From an uncultured Oscillospiraceae bacterium (GTDB lineage: Bacteria > Bacillota > Clostridia > Oscillospirales > Oscillospiraceae), in NCBI GenBank assembly GCA_934546685.1, contig CAKTEB010000092.1, positions 1 through 8,152 of the forward strand: a stretch of DNA of 8,152 bases. Direction: 5' to 3'. The translations under genes were made by a program, and so were the position numbers. The notes under the pieces are model-generated. The model was not told the origin of the DNA. It did no database searches and saw only the letters and a list, made by a program, of their open reading frames with translations. Of this stretch, positions 1 through 6,842 are shown in pieces. Every line of letters begins with the position of its first letter. Within the stretch, counting starts at the first letter, position 1.

Positions 1-4
1 GGAA

Positions 5-56
5 AGGGTGTCCGTTTTCAGCGGTCAGGGTGTCGGACGGCTAACGGTCAGGGTGT
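5..56. repeat. Three spaced direct repeats, possible end of an IS21-like element
   Basis: AGGGTGT occurs at 5-11, 27-33 and 50-56, a spacing of 22 to 23 bp. The second and third copies are longer and identical over 12 bases (CGGTCAGGGTGT at 22-33 and 45-56). Regularly spaced short repeats near a terminus are characteristic of IS21-family insertion sequences, whose ends carry several transposase-binding repeats. If that is right, the element body lies left of position 1 and its end falls near position 56-60, just after rnhA. No transposase gene is in the window, so identity is inferred from repeat architecture only. A repetitive intergenic element not linked to any transposon is the main alternative. 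Confidence 0.4.
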
Positions 57-102
57 AGTTTTTGGCCGGCATATTCACGGAAGCAACTCCCGCCTGGTTT
101 TG

Positions 103-540
103 TTATCTCTTATATTTCTGGCTCTCCGCCACGGCCAGCTCGTCGCAGCGGTTGTTATAGGGATTCTCCGCGTGGCCCTTGACCCAGTGGAAGGACACCT
201 GGTGAATTTCCAGCAGCTCTAACAATGTCTGCCACAGATCCGGGTTCAGAGCCTTATCCTTCTTATTCCGCATCCAGCCGTTGGCCCGCCACTTTCTGGC
301 CCAGCCCTTTTCAATGGCGTTGACCACATACTGGCTGTCGGTAAACAGATCCACCTGGCAGGGGCGGTTCAGGGCTTTCAGAGCAGAGATCACGCCCATA
401 AGCTCCATGCGGTTGTTGGTGGTGTTGGGGTCGCCGCCGGAGAGCTCTTTTTTGTGCTCCCCATACATGAGGATGGCCCCATAGCCGCCGGGGCCGGGAT
501 TGCCGGAGCAGGCTCCGTCGGTATAAATCGTTACATTCAT
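103..540 (-). CDS. rnhA: Ribonuclease HI
   Basis: RNase HI cleaves the RNA strand of RNA-DNA hybrids in the cytoplasm, removing R-loops and helping with RNA primer removal. The 145-residue protein is close to the 155 residues of the E. coli enzyme. All catalytic residues are visible: Asp8 in the TDGACSGNPGPGG motif, Glu46 in NNRMEL, Asp68 in TDSQYV, His123 in KGHAENP and Asp133 in NRCDELA. The tryptophan- and lysine-rich stretch at about residues 78-96 matches the basic protrusion ('handle') that grips the hybrid, so this is the classical handle-bearing type. It starts at ATG (538-540), with an AGGAG Shine-Dalgarno at 547-551, 6 nt upstream. It lies directly behind the gyrA terminator with almost no room for its own promoter, so expression probably depends on read-through or on a promoter inside gyrA. 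Neighbouring gyrase suits it functionally, since negative supercoiling promotes R-loops, but that link is inference. Confidence 0.97.
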   Translation of the reverse strand: MNVTIYTDGACSGNPGPGGYGAILMYGEHKKELSGGDPNTTNNRMELMGVISALKALNRPCQVDLFTDSQYVVNAIEKGWARKWRANGWMRNKKDKALNPDLWQTLLELLEIHQVSFHWVKGHAENPYNNRCDELAVAESQKYKR

Positions 541-546
541 GGCTGA

Positions 547-551
547 CTCCT
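547..551 (-). promoter_or_regulatory. Shine-Dalgarno of rnhA
   Basis: The minus strand reads AGGAG here, 6 nt before the rnhA ATG. It lies just past the U-tract of the gyrA terminator, so the ribosome site and the terminator tail are only about a dozen bases apart. Confidence 0.75.
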
Positions 552-563
552 AGATTTCAGTCG

Positions 564-593
564 AAAAGGGGCTGCCGCGAAAGCAGCAGCCCC
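564..593 (-). terminator. Rho-independent terminator after gyrA
   Basis: On the minus strand GCCCC-type arms form an 8-bp perfect stem (586-593 GCAGCCCC with 568-575 GGGGCTGC in plus-strand terms) around a 10-nt loop, followed by four T residues (564-567 read on the minus strand). It begins 7 nt after the gyrA stop codon. The T-tract is short, so termination is probably partial; this matters because rnhA starts 23 nt further on. Confidence 0.75.
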
Positions 594-600
594 CTTCTAT

Positions 601-3174
601 TTATGCTTCGGGCTGTGTGGGCTCAGCGGCAGATTCTGCTTCAGAACCGTTCTCCGTCTCAGGCTGGGCCTGGGCTTCCTCCTCGTCCTTCTCCGCGTCT
701 ACCTTTTCAATGGAGATGACCTTGCTGCCATCCTCCACCCGCATAACGATGACACCCTGGGTGTCCCGCTTGTAGATATTGATATCCTTGGCGGCCATCC
801 GGATGATGGTGCCGTCGCTGGAGATCATCATCACATCGTCATCCTCGGTGACCATGCGGACGCCGGCAATGGCTCCGGTCTTGGGAGTGATGTTGTAGTT
901 TTTCAGGCCCTTGCCGCCCCGCTTCTGGGGAACGCGCTCCTGGCCGTCGTCGCTGAGGCGCATATATTCCACGCACTCGGTGCGCTTGCCATAGCCCTTT
1001 TCTGTGACAGTCAGCATACAGCTGCCTGGGGCTGCGATATCTGCGCCCACCACATAGTCCCCGTCCTCCAGCTTGATGCCGCGGACACCGGCAGCGTCAC
1101 GGCCCATGGGCCGCACATCGGACTCGTTAAAGCAGATGGCCATGCCGTCGTGGGAGCCAATGATAATATTGTCGCTGCCGCTGGTTCTGGAAACAGAGAT
1201 CAGCTCGTCTCCCTCGTCCAGGCTCAGCGCACGGATACCGGCCTTTCTGGCGGTATTGATTTCCGTGAGCCTCAGACGCTTGACCGTGCCGTTCCGGGTC
1301 ACCATCATCAGGTATTCATCCTCCCGGAATTCCCGCAGCAGCAGCATAGCCGTGACCTGCTCGCCGGTCTCCAGGGGCAGAATATTGACGATATTGGTGC
1401 CTCTGGCGGTGCGTCCGGCCTCAGGGATCATATAGCCCTTCTTCCGGTGAACCCGGCCTTTATTGGTGAAGAACAGCACGAAATCATGGGTAGAGGCAAT
1501 GAACAGGTTCTTTACAAAGTCCTCGTCCTTGAGACTCTGGGCATTGATACCCCGTCCGCCACGGCGCTGGGCCTTGTAGGTGTCCACGGGCATCCGCTTG
1601 ATATAGCCCGCCTCGCTCATGGTATAGCAGCAGTCCTCCTCCACGATCAGATCCTCGATGTCGATCTCGTCGTCCACCTCCTGGATCTCTGTGCGGCGGT
1701 CATCGCCAAACTTGTCGGCAATGGCCTGAAGCTCGGTTTTGAGGATGTCCTTCACCATGCTCTCGTCGGAGAGCACCTTGTTGAAGTAGGCGATCTTCTC
1801 CTCCAGCTCCTTGTACTCCTGCTCCAGCTTTTCACGGTCGAGCCCCTGAAGTGCTTTCAGACGCATGTCCAGAATGGCCTGGGCCTGCACATCGTCCAGG
1901 GAGAACCGGCTCATGAGGTTTTCCTTGGCGTTGTCGTAGCTGGTACGGATGATATGGATGACCTCGTCGATGTTGTCCTGGGCCACCAGCAGGCCCTCCA
2001 GCAGGTGGGCCCGCTCCATGGCCTTTTTCAGGTCAAATCTGGTGCGGCGGACAATGATCTCCTCCTGGAATCTCAGGTATTCGTCCAAAATGTGCCGGAG
2101 AGAGAGGATCTTAGGCTGCTTCTGGTTGTCTACCAGAGCCAGCATGTTCACTGCGAAGGTAGACTGCATGGCGGTATTTGCAAACAGGGAATTCAGCACC
2201 ACCTGGGGGTTGGCGTCCCGCTTGAGCTCAATGACCATGCGCATGCCTTCCCGGTCCGTCTCGTCCCGGAGGTCAGAGATGCCCTCGATGCGCTTGTCCT
2301 TTACCTGATCCGCAATGGCGCGGATCAGCTGACGCTTATTGACCTGATAGGGAAGCTCCGTGACAATGATCCGGGTGCGGTTCTGACCGAACTCCTCAAA
2401 ATGAGTCCGGGCGCGGACTTTGATCCTGCCCCGGCCGGTGGCGTAGGCCGCCCGGATCCCGGCGGTGCCCAGAATAATACCCTTGGTGGGAAAGTCAGGC
2501 CCCTTGATGTGCTCCATCAGATCCTGGAGCGTGGCATCGGGATCATCCAGAATGCAGATGCAGGCCCCGATGACCTCTCGGAGGTTATGAGGCGGAATAT
2601 TGGTGGTCATGCCCACGGCAATACCCGAGGAGCCGTTGACCAGCAGGTTCGGATACCGGGAGGGCAGTACTCTGGGCTCCTTTCGGCTCTCGTCGAAGTT
2701 GGGGTCCCAGTCTACGGTGTCCTTGTCGATGTCCCGGAGCATTTCATTGGAGATCTTGCTGAGCCGAGCCTCAGTATAACGGTAGGCAGCCGGGGGATCG
2801 CCGTCCACGGAGCCGAAGTTGCCGTGGCCGTCCACCAGCATATAGCGCATGGAGAAATCCTGGGCCAGACGGACCATGGCGTCATAGACGGAGGCGTCGC
2901 CATGGGGATGATATTTACCCAGCACGTCGCCCACGCAGGTGGCAGATTTCTTAAAGGGCTTGTCGGAGGTGAGCCCCTCCTCGTACATGGCGTAGAGAAT
3001 ACGCCGATGGACAGGCTTCAGGCCGTCCCGAACATCGGGCAGAGCACGTCCTACGATGACGCTCATGGCGTATTCGATGTAGGACTTCTGCATCTCCTCT
3101 ACCAGGTTGGATTCGGTGATGGCCTGATCTGGGAACATAATGTCCTCGGGCTTATAATTACGGTTGTGTGCCAA
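601..3174 (-). CDS. gyrA: DNA gyrase subunit A
   Basis: GyrA cuts and rejoins DNA in the A2B2 gyrase, which adds negative supercoils using ATP hydrolysed by GyrB. The catalytic tyrosine is Tyr133 in the RYTEARL motif, and Ile185 in SSGIAVG is the DNA-bending intercalating residue. The winged-helix and tower domains fill about residues 30-510. The C-terminal DNA-wrapping beta-pinwheel follows, with a perfect GyrA-box QRRGGRG at 536-542, which separates GyrA from ParC; a degenerate copy, QKRGGKG, lies at 750-756. The protein ends in an acidic tail (826-857, twelve acidic residues against one basic). The start is TTG at 3172-3174: a ten-base AAGGAGGTGA lies 9 nt from it at AGGAGG, whereas the next ATG is twelve codons inside. 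The Ser83-equivalent of the quinolone pocket is Ala94. The gene lies 14 nt after gyrB and shares its transcript. Confidence 0.98.
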   Translation of the reverse strand: MAHNRNYKPEDIMFPDQAITESNLVEEMQKSYIEYAMSVIVGRALPDVRDGLKPVHRRILYAMYEEGLTSDKPFKKSATCVGDVLGKYHPHGDASVYDAMVRLAQDFSMRYMLVDGHGNFGSVDGDPPAAYRYTEARLSKISNEMLRDIDKDTVDWDPNFDESRKEPRVLPSRYPNLLVNGSSGIAVGMTTNIPPHNLREVIGACICILDDPDATLQDLMEHIKGPDFPTKGIILGTAGIRAAYATGRGRIKVRARTHFEEFGQNRTRIIVTELPYQVNKRQLIRAIADQVKDKRIEGISDLRDETDREGMRMVIELKRDANPQVVLNSLFANTAMQSTFAVNMLALVDNQKQPKILSLRHILDEYLRFQEEIIVRRTRFDLKKAMERAHLLEGLLVAQDNIDEVIHIIRTSYDNAKENLMSRFSLDDVQAQAILDMRLKALQGLDREKLEQEYKELEEKIAYFNKVLSDESMVKDILKTELQAIADKFGDDRRTEIQEVDDEIDIEDLIVEEDCCYTMSEAGYIKRMPVDTYKAQRRGGRGINAQSLKDEDFVKNLFIASTHDFVLFFTNKGRVHRKKGYMIPEAGRTARGTNIVNILPLETGEQVTAMLLLREFREDEYLMMVTRNGTVKRLRLTEINTARKAGIRALSLDEGDELISVSRTSGSDNIIIGSHDGMAICFNESDVRPMGRDAAGVRGIKLEDGDYVVGADIAAPGSCMLTVTEKGYGKRTECVEYMRLSDDGQERVPQKRGGKGLKNYNITPKTGAIAGVRMVTEDDDVMMISSDGTIIRMAAKDINIYKRDTQGVIVMRVEDGSKVISIEKVDAEKDEEEAQAQPETENGSEAESAAEPTQPEA

Positions 3175-3180
3175 TTTGCG

Positions 3181-3190
3181 TCACCTCCTT
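3181..3190 (-). promoter_or_regulatory. Strong Shine-Dalgarno of gyrA overlapping the gyrB stop
   Basis: The minus strand reads AAGGAGGTGA, a ten-base match to the anti-Shine-Dalgarno end of 16S rRNA. It supports the TTG start of gyrA. Its first two bases belong to the gyrB TAA stop (3189-3191), so ribosomes finishing gyrB are placed to start gyrA, which fits the equal subunit amounts gyrase needs. A strong site may offset the weak TTG codon. Confidence 0.9.
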
Positions 3191-5123
3191 AAATGTCAAT
3201 GTTGACCGCATATCTGGCGTTCCGCTCGATCCACTGCTTCCGGGGCTCTACCTGTTCGCCCATGAGCACGGTGAACACTCGATCCGCCTCTACGGCATCA
3301 TCCAGGGTGATCCGGCGCAGGGTACGCCGCTCGGGATCCATGGTGGTCTCCCAGAGCTCATGGGCGTCCATTTCGCCCAAGCCCTTGAACCGGCTGATAT
3401 TGATTTTGGTATTGGGATTGTCGCCCCGAAGCTCGGCACTGATCTGATCCCGCTGCTCATCGGAATAGGCCACCCGCTGGGTCTTGCCGCGAGTCAGCTT
3501 ATAGAGAGGCGGCACGGCGGAATAGACATAGCCCTTTTCGATAAGGGGCCGCATATACCGGAAGAAGAAGGTCAGCAGCAGCGTCCGGATATGGGCGCCG
3601 TCTACATCGGCATCGGCCATAATGATGATTTTGTGATACCGGAGCTTGTCGATATTGAACTCGGAGCCGATACCAGCGCCCAAGGCCATAATCACCGGAG
3701 ACAGCTTATCGTTTCCGTAAATCTTATCGGCTCTGGCCTTTTCCACGTTGAGCATTTTACCCCACATGGCCAGGATGGCCTGGAACCGGGAGTCTCTGCC
3801 CTGGATGGCAGAGCCCGCAGCGGAGTCACCCTCGACGATGTAGATTTCGCAGAGAGATGGGTCCCGCTCGTTGCAGTCCTGTAGCTTGTCCGGCAGAGAA
3901 CCGGACTCCAATACGCTCTTTCTCCGGGTAGCCTCTCTTGCTTTTCTGGCAGCCTCCCGGGCCCTGGAAGCCATAAGCGATTTATCGATGATGGCCTTAC
4001 CGGCGGCGGGATGCTCCTCCAGATAGGTCATCATCCCCTCCCGCACCACGCTGTCCACCAGGGAGCGGATGTCGGAGTTGCCCAGCTTTGTCTTGGTCTG
4101 CCCCTCGAACTGGGCATCGGAGAGCTTCACGGAGATGACCGCGGTAATGCCCTCCCGGCTGTCCTCGCCGGAGATGGTCTCGTCGTCCTTTAGGAGCTTT
4201 TTGGCCTTGCCGTAGGTGTTCAGTGCCCAAGTCAGCGCGGTCTTGAAGCCCGTCTCATGGGTTCCGCCTTCGGTGGTATGAATGTCGTTGGCAAAGGACA
4301 GAAGAATCTCCGAATAGCTGTCGTTATACTGGAGGGCGATTTCCGCCTGGGAATTCTCCCGCTTGCCGGAGAAATAGATGACTTCCTCATGGACCGGGGT
4401 CTTGTTCTGGTTGATATGCTCTACAAAAGAACGGATACCGCCCTCGTAGCACATATCCTCCACCCGGCCCTCCTGGCCGTCGGGCTGAACTCTGGCATCC
4501 CGGAGCTCGATGCGAACGCCCGCGTTCAGGAAGGCCTGCTCCCGGAGCCGCTTTTCCAGGGTGTCGTAGTCATAGATCAGGGTCTCGAAGATCTGGCCGT
4601 CAGGCTTGAAGACGATCTCGGAACCGTGCTCCTCGGTATGGCCGACAATGGTCATGGGCTGGGTCACATGGCCCCGGGAGAACTTCATCTCATAGATGTT
4701 GCCGTCCCGGCAGACCCGTACCTCCAGCCACTCGGACAGAGCGTTTACTACAGACGCGCCCACGCCGTGAAGACCGCCGGAGACCTTATAGCCGCCGCCG
4801 CCGAATTTGCCGCCCGCATGAAGCACGGTGAATACTACCTCCAGAGCCGGCTTGCCGGTCTGGGGCTGAATGCCCGTGGGGATACCGCGGCCGTTATCCT
4901 TGACCGCAATGATATCTCCCTCACGGATCTCTACCTGAATGTGATTGCAGTAGCCCGCCAGAGCCTCGTCGATGGCGTTGTCCACGATCTCATAGACCAG
5001 GTGATGCAGACCCGCCGCGGACTGCGAACCAATATACATGCCAGGGCGTTTTCGGACTGCTTCCAGTCCCTCCAACACCTGAATTTGATCGGCGCCGTAT
5101 GTCTGCTTTACTTCTTCTGACAT
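3189..5123 (-). CDS. gyrB: DNA gyrase subunit B
   Basis: GyrB binds and hydrolyses ATP to drive strand passage, and its TOPRIM domain supplies the metal site for cleavage. The GHKL ATPase domain comes first: Glu45 (general base) and Asn49 in EIVDNAIDE, Asp76 in DNGRGIP, and the glycine-rich lid GGLHGVGASVVNALS at 116-130. Arg139 matches E. coli Arg136, the coumarin-contacting residue. The QTKTKLGN loop at 342-349 carries the ATP-sensing lysine. TOPRIM follows with Glu431 in EGDSA and Asp504, Asp506 and Asp508 in DADVDGAH. The RFKGLGEMD block at 578-586 precedes the C-terminal tail. At 644 residues it is the short form usual in Bacillota, lacking the roughly 170-residue insertion of E. coli GyrB. 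The start is ATG with AAAGGAGGT 7 nt upstream. It follows remB after 76 nt and is coupled to gyrA. Confidence 0.98.
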   Translation of the reverse strand: MSEEVKQTYGADQIQVLEGLEAVRKRPGMYIGSQSAAGLHHLVYEIVDNAIDEALAGYCNHIQVEIREGDIIAVKDNGRGIPTGIQPQTGKPALEVVFTVLHAGGKFGGGGYKVSGGLHGVGASVVNALSEWLEVRVCRDGNIYEMKFSRGHVTQPMTIVGHTEEHGSEIVFKPDGQIFETLIYDYDTLEKRLREQAFLNAGVRIELRDARVQPDGQEGRVEDMCYEGGIRSFVEHINQNKTPVHEEVIYFSGKRENSQAEIALQYNDSYSEILLSFANDIHTTEGGTHETGFKTALTWALNTYGKAKKLLKDDETISGEDSREGITAVISVKLSDAQFEGQTKTKLGNSDIRSLVDSVVREGMMTYLEEHPAAGKAIIDKSLMASRAREAARKAREATRRKSVLESGSLPDKLQDCNERDPSLCEIYIVEGDSAAGSAIQGRDSRFQAILAMWGKMLNVEKARADKIYGNDKLSPVIMALGAGIGSEFNIDKLRYHKIIIMADADVDGAHIRTLLLTFFFRYMRPLIEKGYVYSAVPPLYKLTRGKTQRVAYSDEQRDQISAELRGDNPNTKINISRFKGLGEMDAHELWETTMDPERRTLRRITLDDAVEADRVFTVLMGEQVEPRKQWIERNARYAVNIDI

Positions 5124-5129
5124 ACATTG

Positions 5130-5138
5130 ACCTCCTTT
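5130..5138 (-). promoter_or_regulatory. Shine-Dalgarno of gyrB
   Basis: The minus strand reads AAAGGAGGT, with AGGAGG 7 nt from the gyrB ATG (5121-5123). A second ATG at 5125-5127 is out of frame and too close to the site. Confidence 0.85.
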
Positions 5139-5146
5139 TCAGCTTT

Positions 5147-5190
5147 GGGCCTCCGGCCCCTTTCAGACGCGATAAATCGATATCGATATC
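5147..5190 (-). promoter_or_regulatory. remB-gyrB gap: tandem palindrome and GC hairpin, possible gyrB control region
   Basis: This is the only gap in the dnaN-gyrA run that could hold a promoter (76 nt, 5124-5199). At 5176-5190 there are two and a half tandem copies of ATCGAT, containing the perfect 12-bp palindrome GATATCGATATC (5179-5190). Closer to gyrB, 5147-5159 can fold as GGGCC-GGA-GGCCC in the RNA, ending about ten bases before the Shine-Dalgarno. The hairpin lacks a U-tract, so it is not a terminator. A poor sigma-A candidate (TTGTTT, 17 nt, TTTATC) spans the palindrome, but each hexamer matches only three of six consensus bases. The structure is seen directly; regulation of gyrB is inference. 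Confidence 0.35.
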
Positions 5191-5199
5191 TAAAAACAA

Positions 5200-5463
5200 T
5201 CATTCTTGTTGTTTATCATTTTCTGTGCGCTTCTCCAGCGTAGCCGCGGACAGCTGGGTAAAATAGACCTTTTCCATGCCGTATTCCTCAGTGACCAGAA
5301 AGGTCTTCGGGATATCCTCGGTGACGTTCAGCAGCACGCCGTTTTTCTCGGCATTTTGCAGATACTCCATGGTCTTATGGGACATAGAGCAGCCGTCCAG
5401 GTCAAAGATCCCGATGATAGAGCGGTCTCTCACCGCCATATCGCCGCCAATGGATACATACAT
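5200..5463 (-). CDS. remB: RemB/YaaB family regulator (DUF370)
   Basis: This 87-residue protein matches the RemA/RemB family; in B. subtilis RemB (YaaB, 81 residues) sits at this same place and takes part with RemA in activating biofilm matrix genes. Recognition rests on the N-terminal MYVSIGGDM start, IIGIFD at 16-21, PKTFLVT at 52-58 and the C-terminal VYFTQLSAATLEKR block at 66-79, all closely matching the B. subtilis pattern. RemA-type proteins form rings that bind repeated sites in DNA. No signal peptide or membrane segment is visible; the last eight residues are a charged tail. It starts 3 nt after the recF stop, with GGAGG at 5472-5476 inside the end of recF, so it is translationally coupled. 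What it regulates here cannot be read from the sequence. Confidence 0.88.
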   Translation of the reverse strand: MYVSIGGDMAVRDRSIIGIFDLDGCSMSHKTMEYLQNAEKNGVLLNVTEDIPKTFLVTEEYGMEKVYFTQLSAATLEKRTENDKQQE

Positions 5464-5466
5464 TGC

Positions 5467-6597
5467 TTACGCCTCCGTTTGCTTTGGCTTGGAAACACCC
5501 TGGAGCGTTCCATGAGCGATCTCAAAGATCTGACCGGCGGTGGTAACCTTTTCTGTCTCGCAGCAGGTGATGAACACCTGGCCGGAGCGGATCTCATTGA
5601 GAATAAAGTCCTGCCTGCCGGGATCCAGCTCCGAAAGCACGTCATCCAGCAGCAGAACCGGCTCCTCCCCGGTATCGTTCCGGGAGATCTCCCGCTCGCT
5701 TAGCTTCAGGGCAATGGCCGCAGTGCGGGTCTGCCCCTGGGAGCCGAAGCTCTTGAGACTCCGTCCATCCAGCAGCATTTCAAAATCATCCTTGTGAGGG
5801 CCGCTGAGACAGCGGCAGCTCTCCAGCTCCGCCCGGGCGTGGGACTGCTGATGCTCTAACAGCTGCTGAAACAGCACGGTTTTCGGCGCAAAGGGATCTG
5901 TGACCCCAGATACCGTCTGGTATCGGAGCTCCAATGCCTCGTTTCCGCCGGAGCACACCCCATGGTATTTCTCCGCCAGCTCTCCGAGCTTCTGACAGTA
6001 TCTGGCCCGGTAGCCGATGATGGAGGCGCCGATCATGGCCATCTGCCGGTTGAAGTCTGGCAGAGCCTCTAATAGGCTGGGCTTCTGGAACCGATCCCGC
6101 AGGATCCGGCTCTTGCTTTCATAGAGCTTTTGGTAGTCAGAGACCGCTTTTTTATACTGAGGCCGCAGCTGGGAAATAGCCGCGTCCAGGAACCTTCTTC
6201 TGGTGGAGGCTCCAGCCCGCAGCAGCTGTAAGTCCTCCGGGCAAAACAGCACGGTGGTCAGCAGTCCCTCAGTACCTGCGGCGGATTTCAGCTTCACGCC
6301 GTTTTTCATGATCTGCCGTCGGCGGTTGCCTCGGAACATGGCGTAGACCAGATTGGTCTCCCGATCCTCCCCCTGGATCTCCGCCTCCAGCCGGGCAAAG
6401 TCCTGATCCCAGTGGATCAGCTCTTCTTCCTTTCTGGTGCGGTAGGAGCTGCCCTGGGAGAGATAGACCACTGCTTCCAATAGATTGGTCTTGCCCTGGG
6501 CATTGTCCCCGACGATTAGATTCACGCCGGGATCCAGAGAAAGCCTCAGCTCGTCATAGTTGCGGAAATTTTTCAGCTGGAGGCTGGAGATTCTCAT
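5467..6597 (-). CDS. recF: DNA replication and repair protein RecF
   Basis: RecF is an SMC-like ATPase that works with RecO and RecR to load RecA at single-strand gaps and stalled forks. The 376-residue length is usual for the family. Walker A is GDNAQGKT at 30-37, the ABC signature region is FGSQGQTRT at 284-292, preceded by LSGPHKDDFE at 264-273, Walker B is VLLLDD at 314-319, and the D-loop is SELD at 322-325. The helical lobe of domain II lies in about residues 120-260. The start ATG overlaps the yaaA stop as ATGA. There is no purine-rich Shine-Dalgarno before it (the preceding 20 nt are pyrimidine-mixed), so translation probably relies on ribosomes reinitiating after yaaA. This coupling, and the position between clamp and gyrase genes, is the standard Bacillota arrangement. 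Confidence 0.97.
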   Translation of the reverse strand: MRISSLQLKNFRNYDELRLSLDPGVNLIVGDNAQGKTNLLEAVVYLSQGSSYRTRKEEELIHWDQDFARLEAEIQGEDRETNLVYAMFRGNRRRQIMKNGVKLKSAAGTEGLLTTVLFCPEDLQLLRAGASTRRRFLDAAISQLRPQYKKAVSDYQKLYESKSRILRDRFQKPSLLEALPDFNRQMAMIGASIIGYRARYCQKLGELAEKYHGVCSGGNEALELRYQTVSGVTDPFAPKTVLFQQLLEHQQSHARAELESCRCLSGPHKDDFEMLLDGRSLKSFGSQGQTRTAAIALKLSEREISRNDTGEEPVLLLDDVLSELDPGRQDFILNEIRSGQVFITCCETEKVTTAGQIFEIAHGTLQGVSKPKQTEA

Positions 6598-6833
6598 TGG
6601 GTGACCCGGTAGACGCTGCCGTCCAGCGCCACCGCCATGCCGGGAACCAACTTTTTGCCCCGCATGGTGCAGACCTCTCCGTCCACTGTCACCTCGCCAT
6701 TCTGGATCCGGTTTTTAGCCTCGCCGCCGGTTTCCGCAGCGCCGGCAAATTTCAGAAATGCCTCCAGCTTAATGAACTCCGTGGAGATAGGGATCTCCAC
6801 CTCCACCGGCTGGGACGTCTTTTTGATCTTCAT
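6594..6833 (-). CDS. yaaA: S4 domain-containing protein YaaA (RlbA)
   Basis: This 79-residue protein is almost entirely one S4 RNA-binding fold: the helical part IKLEAFLKFAGAAETGG spans about 21-37, followed by the AKNRIQNGEVTVDGE turn at 39-53 and a terminal beta segment. Small S4 proteins located between dnaN and recF are a recognised Bacillota family (B. subtilis YaaA, also called RlbA, 71 residues). RNA binding is inferred from the fold, and a ribosome-linked role has been proposed for the family; the exact function is not evident. The ATG lies 9 nt after the dnaN stop, with AAGGAG at 6839-6844 sharing two bases with that stop codon. It overlaps recF by 4 nt, so it may also act as the translational lead-in for recF, which lacks its own ribosome site. 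Confidence 0.9.
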   Translation of the reverse strand: MKIKKTSQPVEVEIPISTEFIKLEAFLKFAGAAETGGEAKNRIQNGEVTVDGEVCTMRGKKLVPGMAVALDGSVYRVTQ

Positions 6834-6842
6834 ACTCGCTCC

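Noticed and set aside
5..56. CRISPR array
   Set aside because: The repeats are 7 to 12 bases at 22 to 23 bp intervals, too short and too close to leave spacers, and there are no cas genes.
1150..3192. A 680-codon open frame on the plus strand antisense to gyrA
   Set aside because: It is the mirror of gyrA codon bias in GC-rich DNA. gyrA is unmistakable, and the antisense product shows no recognisable domain. Similar plus-strand frames over gyrB, recF and dnaN are rejected for the same reason.
4990..5199. Minus-strand 69-codon frame across the gyrB start
   Set aside because: It overlaps gyrB in another frame, lacks a ribosome site and reads through the palindrome; it is a shadow frame.
5200..5230. 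Terminator after remB (AAACAA and TTGTTT arms followed by a T-run)
   Set aside because: The stem is six A-T-rich pairs that would be unstable, with half of it inside the coding region.
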